25,368 nt of DNA from a virus. Shown here one piece after another: positions 15,280-22,892 of this stretch. The DNA lies in IMG/VR virus record IMGVR_UViG_3300044802_000078, positions 1 to 25,368 of that record; one strand, written 5' to 3'. A program made the translations under genes and the position numbers. The notes below the pieces were generated by a model. The model saw only the letters and a list, made by a program, of their open reading frames with translations, did no database searches and was not told the DNA's origin. Position 1 is the stretch's first letter. Each line of letters begins with the position of its first letter.

Positions 15280-18078
15280 ATGTCTTTCACTTTTGCAAAC
15301 TTACCGGGTGTGCAGGTTGCTACCGTAGACGGTGGTCTGGCAGCTGTTAATACCCCTACAACTAAGTCAGTCATGGTCCTGGGTACCTCCGCGATCGGAC
15401 CAGCCAATACACCTTATCAGGTGATTAGCCTCGCCACAGCAGCCAAGCTTTTTGGACTGAATGGTACCTTGGTTCGCGGCATGTCGGAAGCTTCGGCATA
15501 CAGCGATAATGTTTTCCTGTTCCGCGTGGGTGCTGCTCAGGGAACATTTGCTGTCGGTTCTACAAGCCCAGATGTAGGCACTACGAACCTGATACACTCG
15601 GCATCTAGCTTAGGTGGTTTAATCACCTATAGTCTGGGTGCTATAGCTCCTAGCGGTGATGTTACAATCGGCGCTCCAGTTTCAATTACTGGATTCGCTA
15701 ACACCGAATTCAACAGCCCAGGCAATCCTGGCGGCAATACCTACATCGTTTCCTTTGTAGGTTCTACATACTTCCAAGTTCAAGCTCCGAGCGGCACTGT
15801 GGCAGACGCAACAGAAGGCGTCTACGCAGATAATTACGCGCGTAGCACTGACTTCTCGGTACTTACCACATGCACCTTTGCATCGTCTGGTGGCGTTGCC
15901 ACTGTGCATTATGTTGGCGCACCTCCGATAGGAATCGTAGCTGGTGATATCGTTACTACAGATTCATTGGCTGGAACTCCTTCCCCTGATGCTAGCGCAG
16001 ATGGTCTATTCACGGTAGTGAGCAAGAGTGCACATGATCTTGTAATGACGCCGATCGATTTCGTTCTGGTTCCTTTTGCTACCAGCACACTGTCGGGTGG
16101 TACTCTTACTGCTGGCGCCATTACGATGACAGTATCAGGCACCAATACAGCCACTTTGAGTTATGCGGCTGCTCAGCCAGCTTATGCACCAGCAGGTCTA
16201 AAGGCTGGTGACAAGGTTGTTCTGGCATCCTTGGCTGATGCGGCTGCGGATATCGCAGCTGATTGGGATAACACCTATACTGTAACCAGCAATATTGGTT
16301 CCAGCTTGGTTCTTTCCAAGACTGGTTTGACCAATGGTGGTCCAAAGACCTTAATTGCAGGTACTCTCTCTTCTTATGCACAGAATAACGGTCATCTGAT
16401 CATTCCTGCTCAGGATGGCTACAATGTAACCCTTGGTCAGGTTGATGCTACGGATAATGTGCGTTACAAGATTTGGTTCAAGACCGGTGGCGGTACAGCA
16501 CCGAGCCTTCTGTCCATCTGGTTAGACAACAATCTGGTATATTCGAATGACCCATCGTACACCGTTAATACCGGTGATTGCGAAGTTCTTGGCAGCACAA
16601 CCGGTGGTACTGATGTCGGCGACCCGGCAGCAGATATACTAGCAAACGCTGTTACGATTGCTGCAGCCGGCGGGCTTATTACCTATGTGGCCCCGCAGAC
16701 TGGAATTGGTCTGACCGCCCGTCAGCTTTATATTGCCATTCAGAATGCAATGAATTTGCTGCAGGGCTTCCCGATCGACGAAGTTTATCTCCCGGGTAGC
16801 TTGCTTGGTAACGTAGGTGCTCTTGCGGACAACCCGAACGTAGCATTCTATGTGCCGGCAACTCCATCAACATTGGTCAACAACCCAGCAGTCAATATAC
16901 AAGCTCTTGACTGGCTGTGGACTGGCATCGATGTTGACGGCAATCCTATCTATCAGTGGGCATCGGAAAATAAGTTCTGGCTCTGGAACAACCAGCCTGC
17001 AGCAACATACACACTGCAAGGCCAGGGTTCTCCAACCACACCTATAGTAGAAGTCTTCACTGATCCTACAACTCGTTTGGCAGCCGGCGTCGGTTCTGGC
17101 AACTTGCAGCCCGAAGGCTTCCATGAAGTCAATTTTGCTTATCAGCTGGCTCGCTTCTGCGCAGCCCAGTCTGAAGCTCCTCAAGCCGATAACGGCGGAT
17201 GCCTTGGCTTCATTGGCACCAGTGGACCTGCAAGTCTCAGTGACTTCTCTCTGCCTGCTGTGAAGCGTTGGATCGGTTATCTGCCTGTTTATGATCCTAC
17301 TTCAGGCGGTGCAACAGTATCTGGAGCCGGTTTGCTCGGTATTCCATTCCTCGTTGGCTGCTCGATTGACAGCTTGAATGATGCTTGCGCTGAACAAGGC
17401 GTTGCTTCATTCCGTGTTCCTGGACTGTTCTCTTCGGTTTCCGGTGAATATGATGGTGGTCCTGAAATCGATGCTAACGGCTATAAGATTGATGACGGTG
17501 CTTACATTGCCGTGCAGGGTGATTATGCTCTGCAATCCAATGGCTACGGCACATACGTTGGCAATATTGCCGGCTTAGTAGCTGGCTTGGTCAGCTCGCT
17601 CGACCAATTGAATTCTGTTACGAATAAACAGGTTGCTAGCGTGTCGCAGCTCTATCGCGCCAGCCTCAACCAACTTGATGCTCTTACCTTTGCGGACGTT
17701 GATATGCTTCGCTTCAAGGGTACAGGCGCTCTGCCGGTTTGCCTGCACGATAAGACTGCAGCCACAACCGCATCCGATTATACTTTGATGCTGCGTCAAC
17801 GCATCAAGTTCCTCGTTATTCAGACATTGCTCGCCGAAGCCAACAACTACATTGGCAAGGGTACGAACGATGGTCTGACTTTGACAGCCTTGAAGACAGC
17901 TCTCGATGCCGATTGCTCGAATCTCCAAAAGCGCGGTTATCTGTCGAGCTACAACTTCACGATCACCTCAACAAAGGCCCAGCAGAAGATCGGTCAGGCC
18001 TCGATTCAAATCAGCTTCGTTCCTGCTAACGAACTGGTTCAGCTCAATGCCACAATCGGCATCAACCTGAACGGTTAA
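15280..18078 (+). CDS. Tail sheath protein
   Basis: 932-residue contractile-tail sheath subunit. The N terminus (NLPGVQVATVDGG, VMVLGTSAIGPANTPYQVIS) and C terminus (DYTLMLRQRIKFLVIQTL, LQKRGYLSSYNFTITSTKAQ, IQISFVPANELVQLN) match the conserved ends of sheath proteins, and residues about 720-810 carry the middle domain (DDGAYIAVQGDYAL, GTYVGNIAGLVAGLVS). Residues about 95-370 are a large insertion of small beta modules (GGVATVHYVG...GLFTVVSKS and TATLSYAAAQ...NTYTVTSN) related to those in the capsid-associated protein at 2652. Sheaths are more often 400-700 residues, so the insert explains the size and should be exposed on the tail surface. SD GGAGGG precedes the ATG. It fixes the phage as a myovirus. 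Confidence 0.9.
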   Translation: MSFTFANLPGVQVATVDGGLAAVNTPTTKSVMVLGTSAIGPANTPYQVISLATAAKLFGLNGTLVRGMSEASAYSDNVFLFRVGAAQGTFAVGSTSPDVGTTNLIHSASSLGGLITYSLGAIAPSGDVTIGAPVSITGFANTEFNSPGNPGGNTYIVSFVGSTYFQVQAPSGTVADATEGVYADNYARSTDFSVLTTCTFASSGGVATVHYVGAPPIGIVAGDIVTTDSLAGTPSPDASADGLFTVVSKSAHDLVMTPIDFVLVPFATSTLSGGTLTAGAITMTVSGTNTATLSYAAAQPAYAPAGLKAGDKVVLASLADAAADIAADWDNTYTVTSNIGSSLVLSKTGLTNGGPKTLIAGTLSSYAQNNGHLIIPAQDGYNVTLGQVDATDNVRYKIWFKTGGGTAPSLLSIWLDNNLVYSNDPSYTVNTGDCEVLGSTTGGTDVGDPAADILANAVTIAAAGGLITYVAPQTGIGLTARQLYIAIQNAMNLLQGFPIDEVYLPGSLLGNVGALADNPNVAFYVPATPSTLVNNPAVNIQALDWLWTGIDVDGNPIYQWASENKFWLWNNQPAATYTLQGQGSPTTPIVEVFTDPTTRLAAGVGSGNLQPEGFHEVNFAYQLARFCAAQSEAPQADNGGCLGFIGTSGPASLSDFSLPAVKRWIGYLPVYDPTSGGATVSGAGLLGIPFLVGCSIDSLNDACAEQGVASFRVPGLFSSVSGEYDGGPEIDANGYKIDDGAYIAVQGDYALQSNGYGTYVGNIAGLVAGLVSSLDQLNSVTNKQVASVSQLYRASLNQLDALTFADVDMLRFKGTGALPVCLHDKTAATTASDYTLMLRQRIKFLVIQTLLAEANNYIGKGTNDGLTLTALKTALDADCSNLQKRGYLSSYNFTITSTKAQQKIGQASIQISFVPANELVQLNATIGINLNG

Positions 18079-18090
18079 TAAATCCGTCTG

Positions 18091-18119
18091 GGGGACGGTT
18101 TCCTAAAGCGACCGTCCCC
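18091..18119 (+). terminator. Strong stem-loop after the sheath gene
   Basis: GGGGACGGT (18091-18099) and ACCGTCCCC (18111-18119) form a 9-bp GC-rich stem with an 11-base loop, 12 bases after the sheath stop. No T-run follows, so it may be an attenuator or mRNA-stabilising 3' hairpin rather than a full terminator. Confidence 0.45.
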
Positions 18120-18140
18120 TGGAACATCCCTCAGAAATAT

Positions 18141-18153
18141 CTCCTCCCAGGAG
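18141..18153 (+). promoter_or_regulatory. Hairpin that covers the tube gene SD
   Basis: CTCCT at 18141-18145 pairs with AGGAG at 18149-18153 across a 3-base CCC loop. AGGAG is the SD for the ATG at 18164 (10-base spacing), so the fold would hide the ribosome site. It is short and may simply melt under ribosomes. Confidence 0.4.
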
Positions 18154-18163
18154 TCATAACAAC

Positions 18164-18859
18164 ATGGCAATCAATATTGGCGGTAGCTCTCTCGAAAGCG
18201 AAATCGCCCGTTCCTACAACTCGTTCTCCGGCTCGGATATTCGAGCAGTCATCGGCAACATCCCGTTCGCCGAGATCCAGGCGATCAGCTACAGCGTTAC
18301 CCGCGAAAAGGCGCCTATCTACACGATGGGATCTCCCGATCCTCGTTCATTTAGCCGTAATAAGCGCGGTGTTGCTGGCTCGCTGGTTTGGGTCAATTTC
18401 GATCGTCACGCTCTCTTGAACGTGATCTACAAAGCATTCGGAACGTTCGTAGCTAACGTCGATGACGTTAAAGCTGCGTTCAATCCAGCTCAAGAACAAA
18501 TCATCAGTCAAACAGCTGTCTTTACTTCCTCCCTCGGCCGTCCAGTACCTATTCCTCTCCCAACGACAGTTGATGCTGCTGATGTACCGATCAACAGTGT
18601 ATCTGGGTTTAAAATGGAAGCCACTCCTTGGTATTCCGACCAGATCCTTCCCTTCGACATCACACTTGCTGCCACGAGTGAATATGGCGCAGCAAGCACG
18701 ATGAAGGTTTTCGGTGTTGAAATCCTGAACGAAGGTTCAGGCGTCAGCATCGATGACGCGGTGACCGAGATGCAGACAACGTGGGTTGCTCGTCTCGTTG
18801 AACCATGGCAAGCTGTACAAACTGCCTTCCCAGATCTCTCCGGTCAGGGTGGTAGCTAA
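18164..18859 (+). CDS. Tail tube protein (paralogue 1)
   Basis: 231-residue protein directly after the sheath. Its core starts at about residue 20 (SFSGSDIRAVIGNIPFAE) and runs through AISYSVTREKAPIYTMG, RGVAGSLVWVNFDRHALL and LPFDITLAATSEYGA ... MKVFGVEILNEGSGVSIDD. The same landmarks, in the same order, occur in the next two genes, so this is the shortest and least decorated member of a three-gene family. Length and position fit the main tail tube subunit, which forms the inner tube through which DNA passes. It has hairpins on both sides, including a strong terminator after it, consistent with separate, high-level expression. The alternative is that one of the paralogues is the main tube. 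Confidence 0.75.
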   Translation: MAINIGGSSLESEIARSYNSFSGSDIRAVIGNIPFAEIQAISYSVTREKAPIYTMGSPDPRSFSRNKRGVAGSLVWVNFDRHALLNVIYKAFGTFVANVDDVKAAFNPAQEQIISQTAVFTSSLGRPVPIPLPTTVDAADVPINSVSGFKMEATPWYSDQILPFDITLAATSEYGAASTMKVFGVEILNEGSGVSIDDAVTEMQTTWVARLVEPWQAVQTAFPDLSGQGGS

Positions 18860-18892
18860 AAGTCAGGCAATAATTATTAGTTAATCCCTCCT

Positions 18893-18928
18893 AGGCTGCT
18901 TGGTGCTGGAAGCGCCGGGCAGCCTTTT
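18893..18928 (+). terminator. Intrinsic terminator after tube paralogue 1
   Basis: AGGCTGC (18893-18899) pairs with GCAGCCT (18919-18925), and inside it GGTGCT (18902-18907) pairs with AGCGCC (18911-18916, one G-U pair) across a 3-base loop; a TT/GG internal loop divides the two. TTTTGCTTT follows directly. This is the clearest intrinsic terminator in the window. Confidence 0.85.
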
Positions 18929-18946
18929 GCTTTATCCCTCCCTCTT

Positions 18947-19939
18947 ATGTCCATACCTTCCCTCAGTTTGGTTACAAACGGGCTGAATCCAGATCTCAAC
19001 GGCAAACAAGTATCCTTGATTGATGCCGGTCTGGATGATTTATCACTGCCTCAGCTTGGGGCTCTGGACTCATCCCCGGCTCTAATAGCATCGCAAGGGC
19101 AATCTATTGCCGCGGGTTTGGTAGCACAAGGCCAGATACCTCCACAAGCGGTAGGATCAGCTGTAGGAGCTGCTACTGGGATCCCAATTGGTCCTAATCT
19201 TCCGCTACCCAATCTGAATAATATTCTCCCTAATCTTCTTCCTGCACCTGGGATCAGTCCTTTCAATCCTGCCGGCTCGGTGGCCCAGGAATTAACGACA
19301 GATGCCGCTAGCTATACAGGTTCGGATCTGCGGATTGTTGTGGATCTGGTGGATACCAGCACTGCCTCCCAGACAGCCCCTCAATTGAAGCAATTAATTG
19401 AATGCACTACATTCACGATTTCGATACATAGAGAGAAGGCTGCTGTCCGCGCGGCTGGTTATATCAATCCCAAGGGCTTTGCCCGCGGGCGCCGCACGAT
19501 AGCAGGCACGATAGTTCTCACTCAATATACTGTGGATGTCCTATATAACTTCCTCAAGGGACAGAACTTATCTGCCCACGATCTATCCAAGGATACAACC
19601 TACACCAAAGTCGATCAGCTCCCGGCCTTCAATATGACCTTGCTCTTTACCAATGAATACGGTAATGTGAGTTATCGCAGAGTATTGGGAGTTGAGTTCG
19701 TTACGGATGGTGTAGTTTATTCGACCAACGATATGCTGGCCGAGCAAACAATCAGCTATATGGCAGCTGACTTCACGCCACTGTTAGATCTGGCTTCTGG
19801 TCCTATCTTCCATGCCAATATCACTAGCCAGGTGTTTGCTCCGGAACGCACTGTTCAAACAGTTCTATCCAATACAAAGCAGCAAAACGCCGTCCCTTCC
19901 ACGAATATCTACTCGCCCAGCGGTACTAATCTGAGTTAA
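18947..19939 (+). CDS. Tail tube-like protein (paralogue 2) with N-terminal extension
   Basis: 330-residue protein. Residues about 1-118 are a low-complexity extension rich in L, P, N and G (PNLPLPNLNNILPNLLPAPG). From about 122 the tube-like core appears: SYTGSDLRIVVDLV, FTISIHREKAAVRAAG, PKGFARGRRTIAGTIVLTQY, LPAFNMTLLFTNEYG, RVLGVEFVTDG and a final TISYMAADFTPL. These match the landmarks of the gene at 18164. No SD is visible before the ATG, and a terminator ends only 18 bases upstream, so how it is transcribed and translated is unclear. Candidate roles are a tube-initiating, tube-terminating or baseplate-hub-proximal ring. Confidence 0.7.
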   Translation: MSIPSLSLVTNGLNPDLNGKQVSLIDAGLDDLSLPQLGALDSSPALIASQGQSIAAGLVAQGQIPPQAVGSAVGAATGIPIGPNLPLPNLNNILPNLLPAPGISPFNPAGSVAQELTTDAASYTGSDLRIVVDLVDTSTASQTAPQLKQLIECTTFTISIHREKAAVRAAGYINPKGFARGRRTIAGTIVLTQYTVDVLYNFLKGQNLSAHDLSKDTTYTKVDQLPAFNMTLLFTNEYGNVSYRRVLGVEFVTDGVVYSTNDMLAEQTISYMAADFTPLLDLASGPIFHANITSQVFAPERTVQTVLSNTKQQNAVPSTNIYSPSGTNLS

Positions 19940-19941
19940 GA

Positions 19942-21276
19942 ATGGCACTTTACACACCAATCACATTGATAGTTACGGATGTCTCCACTAATGCTCCTAT
20001 CGCAGGGGCTAAGGTGTATATCAATGGCTCAGCGAACTTCGATCCAACTCAGTTCACCGTAGTCACGGATGCCAGCGGACGTGCGTCTTTCCAGATTCTA
20101 ACGAGTCCCACGGCCGTATTGATGCAGGTTGGGGCTGATACCTATCAATCCAATAGCACACCCTTGCTGGTCAATTCAACCAACCCTCAGACACAGCAGA
20201 TTACGCTTGCTCCTAATCCCCAGCAATCTGCATCCTTGACCTTCCAGTTTACTCCTGCTGTAGCGGGTATTGTATGGAATCTTAGTAGTCCTGTGACGGC
20301 AACAGGCGTTAGCACACCCGATGGAACGTCATCCACGTCTACGGCCATTCCTTTTGGCTCGTATTCGATGACGGCATCCTTATCGGGCTATCAAACCCTG
20401 GTTACCACTATTGTTGTTAATGGCCAGACCAGTCCCTATCCTTTGGTCCTGGTCAAAAATAACGACCCAAGCACTATTCAGACTGGTACCACTACCAGCA
20501 ATTCTTCACAAGGCACTTCCCAGCCTGCCAGTATAGTCAGCCAGGTATCAACAGCAGCTCCGGATCAATCTGAATACATCTACCCAAATAGCGAGTATGA
20601 TAAGTACTTTACGATTGCCGGCGCGCGCATCTATATAGGCAACCTGTTCATCGATGAGTTAAGCTCTATCCAGTATACCCTCCAGGATAACGCCATCCCT
20701 GTTTATGGGTATGCCAGCCGCTACGCGGATGCTTATGCCCAAGGTCATTCCTTGGTCCAGGGTCAGCTCGCCATTAACTTCGTGACGGAAGGATATCTGT
20801 ATACAGTTATGAAGGAGTATAATAGGCTTCTGAGCTCAACGCAAAGCACAGCTTTCCCTATTAACAGTCCCCAGGCTAATACGGTTGCTCAGATTCTCGG
20901 AATGATGACTACCCGAGACGCCTTGATACAACAGGCTAATAATAATCCTAACAACAGTACATCAGGAGCACAAGCTGATAAGCTGCAAACAGCCATCAAT
21001 GCGCTTCAGCAAGGCCTGACCTCGGATCAAATGAAGGCATTGTCGACTCTGCGCAACAAGCAACTGAATGTCATCCCGGATGCAGTTGGCTTTGATAATG
21101 CCGTCTATCAGGATGTCCTGTTCGACATCCGGATAGAGATGGGTAATGAAGTGACTGGGGTAAAACGAGTTCGATACATCGAAAAGTGCAAGCTGATATC
21201 CAATGAGCAGATCATCGCTCCCGACGGGCAGTCGCTGATGGACTCTTATGGATTTATCGCAAGGAGACTTAGATAA
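19942..21276 (+). CDS. Tail tube-like protein (paralogue 3) with Ig-like N terminus
   Basis: 444-residue protein starting two bases after the previous stop. Residues about 1-90 look like a carboxypeptidase-regulatory-like beta domain (NAPIAGAKVYINGS, VTDASGRASFQI). Residues about 97-172 look like a PEGA-type domain (IPFGSYSMTASLSGYQTLVT). A Ser/Thr linker follows, then the tube-like core from about 222: YFTIAGARIYIGNLFIDELS, IQYTLQDNAIPVYGYA, HSLVQGQLAINFVTEGYLY and, after a variable Gln/Asn-rich loop, VLFDIRIEMGNEVTGVKRVR. Its stop overlaps the next ATG as TAATG. A decorated tail tube or baseplate-end ring is likely; exact position in the tail is not known. Confidence 0.7.
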   Translation: MALYTPITLIVTDVSTNAPIAGAKVYINGSANFDPTQFTVVTDASGRASFQILTSPTAVLMQVGADTYQSNSTPLLVNSTNPQTQQITLAPNPQQSASLTFQFTPAVAGIVWNLSSPVTATGVSTPDGTSSTSTAIPFGSYSMTASLSGYQTLVTTIVVNGQTSPYPLVLVKNNDPSTIQTGTTTSNSSQGTSQPASIVSQVSTAAPDQSEYIYPNSEYDKYFTIAGARIYIGNLFIDELSSIQYTLQDNAIPVYGYASRYADAYAQGHSLVQGQLAINFVTEGYLYTVMKEYNRLLSSTQSTAFPINSPQANTVAQILGMMTTRDALIQQANNNPNNSTSGAQADKLQTAINALQQGLTSDQMKALSTLRNKQLNVIPDAVGFDNAVYQDVLFDIRIEMGNEVTGVKRVRYIEKCKLISNEQIIAPDGQSLMDSYGFIARRLR

Positions 21277-21443
21277 TGGAGACCCTAGAAGATATCATCC
21301 GCAAGAGAGGCAGTCAGTGGTGTGTCCTCTCAGAGAAGAAGGGCAAGAGTGGCAAGCGCAAGAACCTGGGTTGCAGCACTTCCAAGCACCAGGCGCATGT
21401 CAGGCTTGGCCAGGTAGAATACTTCAAGAAGAAGAAGAAATAA
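21276..21443 (+). CDS. Small basic phage protein
   Basis: 55-residue protein whose ATG overlaps the previous stop (TAATG). It is lysine/arginine-rich and has a tidy order: WCVLSEKKGKS, KNLGCSTSKHQAHVRL, GQVEYFKKKKK. The last part matches the end of a common tiny phage protein family that finishes with RLRQVEYFK-like residues; function unknown, perhaps nucleic-acid binding. A longer reading frame overlaps it in another phase (21248-21475) but shows no such organisation, so I prefer this gene. It lies just before a promoter candidate. Confidence 0.65.
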   Translation: METLEDIIRKRGSQWCVLSEKKGKSGKRKNLGCSTSKHQAHVRLGQVEYFKKKKK

Positions 21444-21445
21444 CT

Positions 21446-21473
21446 TTGGCAATCGATTTCAGTATGATACTAT
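21446..21473 (+). promoter_or_regulatory. Candidate sigma70-type promoter for tail chaperone genes
   Basis: TTGGCA (21446-21451) is one change from consensus, 16 bases before TACTAT (21468-21473), with TG at 21465-21466 giving an extended -10. The pseudo-palindrome CTGATCATCAG (21481-21491) follows and could be an operator. The SD AGGAG of the next gene overlaps its end. Confidence 0.5.
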
Positions 21474-21502
21474 AGATCATCTGATCATCAGGAGAAGACA
21501 GA

Positions 21503-21955
21503 ATGACAAACGAAGTAGCAACACCCGCAACAGAAACCCCAGCTCCCAATAAAACAATGACCCCACAAGAATTCCTGGCTAGTCTGCCTGGCGGCCCAAC
21601 ACCGGACCAGATTGCTGCCTGGAAGGCTCAAGCTCCGGCCAATAGGATCGAGTTACTGGCGATGCCTGATGGCAAGCGTGCTTGGATTGGACGTGGCTTG
21701 ACCGGGCTTGAATTGACTCAAATCCAAAAGCAGGTCCAACAGATTCAGGGCGCTTCCGATCCTGATCTGGAAATGCAGATCGCATCTGTCGTCAAGGCTA
21801 CACTTTGGTGTAATTTTGGCGTGAACGGCAAGCTAACAGATGTGGTCCTTCGCACTGGCACTGCCGGCCTTCCTACTACCTTGTTCACCAAGGTAACCAA
21901 ACTGTCGGACTTCCTAGATCCCCAAACGATCGAAATGCTGTCTGCCGAGCTGTAA
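21503..21955 (+). CDS. Tail assembly chaperone candidate 1
   Basis: 150-residue protein with a clear SD (AGGAG) before the ATG. It begins with a Pro/Thr-rich disordered stretch, then RIELLAMPDGKRAWIGRGLT and LELTQIQKQVQQIQG, followed by a helical region with SVVKATLWCNF and a C-terminal KLSDFLDPQTIEMLSAEL. That order, between tube genes and a giant tape-measure-position gene, matches the first of the two tail assembly chaperones (G/GT or gp-like pairs), which hold the tape measure during tail building. The TAA stop is separated from the next ATG by one codon (TCA) in the same frame, so no frameshift is needed or visible. Confidence 0.65.
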   Translation: MTNEVATPATETPAPNKTMTPQEFLASLPGGPTPDQIAAWKAQAPANRIELLAMPDGKRAWIGRGLTGLELTQIQKQVQQIQGASDPDLEMQIASVVKATLWCNFGVNGKLTDVVLRTGTAGLPTTLFTKVTKLSDFLDPQTIEMLSAEL

Positions 21956-21958
21956 TCA

Positions 21959-22570
21959 ATGACAACTAGGGCCGCAACTTGGCCCAGTGGGGTACGTGTA
22001 GTCTGGCGATCCCTTACCTGGGGTGAGTTCCGGGAGATCCGCGCGATTCAGGCTACTCCCGCTGAGCGAGCTCTGGTTGTGTATCAAACCTGCCTGGTAG
22101 AAGGACCTCCTCCGGAACTTATATTAGCAGGTATCATGATGTGGATCTGTATGGATGAGCTGGAGAATTCTCCCTTCTCCGGCTCATTCCAAAACCTTTC
22201 CCTGCCACTGGAAGAATCCCGGAACAAAATCAGATCCAATTATCTCTTATCAGCACAAGCTTTCATAGCCTCTGTCTTCAAGATACCTTTCGAAGACATG
22301 AATGACTGGGATGCTGATACTCTGCTCACCCGCCTGGCACAAGCCGAGTTTGTTAGTGGTGTTCCTCTCAATCCAGTAGATCCTAAAACTAAGAAAACCA
22401 ACAAGAAGGCTCCCCGACCAAGCAAACTGACTGAAACCCAGAGAAAGGTCATGGAGAGATCACACCCTGAAGCTGTCAGCTATAACACAAAGGATGTAAT
22501 CGATCACGGAGAACAGCCCTCCCAACTGAGAGAAACAGAAAGATCGGAGACTTTTACATATACAAGATGA
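21959..22570 (+). CDS. Tail assembly chaperone candidate 2
   Basis: 203-residue protein in the same frame as the gene before it, TAA-TCA-ATG apart. The N-terminal two-thirds are helical (VRVVWRSLTWGEFREIRAIQ, AERALVVYQTCLVEGPPPEL, NYLLSAQAFIASVF); the last 70 residues are basic and disordered (DPKTKKTNKKAPRPSKLTET). Helical core plus a charged tail suits the second tail chaperone. There is no strong SD before the ATG, so translation may depend on coupling to the upstream gene or on stop read-through. Its TGA overlaps the next gene as ATGA. Confidence 0.6.
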   Translation: MTTRAATWPSGVRVVWRSLTWGEFREIRAIQATPAERALVVYQTCLVEGPPPELILAGIMMWICMDELENSPFSGSFQNLSLPLEESRNKIRSNYLLSAQAFIASVFKIPFEDMNDWDADTLLTRLAQAEFVSGVPLNPVDPKTKKTNKKAPRPSKLTETQRKVMERSHPEAVSYNTKDVIDHGEQPSQLRETERSETFTYTR

Positions 22571-22887
22571 TCACACTAACTGATGCCGCTATAAAGAAAT
22601 TAGCTGATGTCCTCAAGACTAATGACGAATATGCTTATGTCCGTCTTGGTGTCCGCGGCGGCGGTTGTTCCGGCTTTGAATATTCGATCGGGCTGGTTGA
22701 GACATACGAAGAAGATTGGACGATCGTTGAATGTACTGATGTGACGGTCGTCATAGATCCGATGAGTATGATGTATCTTGAAGATGTAACAGTAGATTAT
22801 ATTGAAAGCCTAGAAGCATCTGGATTCAAATTCACCAATCCTAATGTGCGCAGCCAATGCGGCTGTGGAAAGAGCTTCTCAGTTTAA
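22567..22887 (+). CDS. A-type iron-sulfur cluster carrier (IscA/ErpA/HesB family)
   Basis: 106-residue protein, full length for the family. A-type carriers accept an Fe-S cluster and pass it to client proteins. All three cysteine ligands are present: C34 in RGGGCSGFEYSIG, and C98 and C100 in QCGCGKSFSV. Between them are the family's DYIESLEASGFKFTNPN segment and a central acidic part. The start is coupled to the preceding chaperone gene by an ATGA overlap, with only a distant SD-like GGAGA. Phage-borne A-type carriers are known from aquatic phages; their place between tail chaperones and the tape-measure position here is notable. The likely client is a viral tail protein or a host Fe-S enzyme; the sequence does not decide. 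Confidence 0.9.
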   Translation: MITLTDAAIKKLADVLKTNDEYAYVRLGVRGGGCSGFEYSIGLVETYEEDWTIVECTDVTVVIDPMSMMYLEDVTVDYIESLEASGFKFTNPNVRSQCGCGKSFSV

Positions 22888-22892
22888 TATGC

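Noticed and set aside
21248-21475. 75-residue + strand frame overlapping the tube paralogue end
   Set aside because: It overlaps the better 55-residue gene in another phase, lacks an SD, and its product has no recognisable order.
21930-21955. CCCCAAA near the end of chaperone 1 as a frameshift site
   Set aside because: Zero-frame codons are CCC-CAA, not the X-XXY-YYZ pattern; both shifted frames stop soon (TAG or TGA) and neither leads into gene 2, which is in the original frame.
22889-22891. First ATG after the carrier gene as start of the giant gene
   Set aside because: Its frame meets a stop within 30 codons; the ATG at 22893 opens the long frame.
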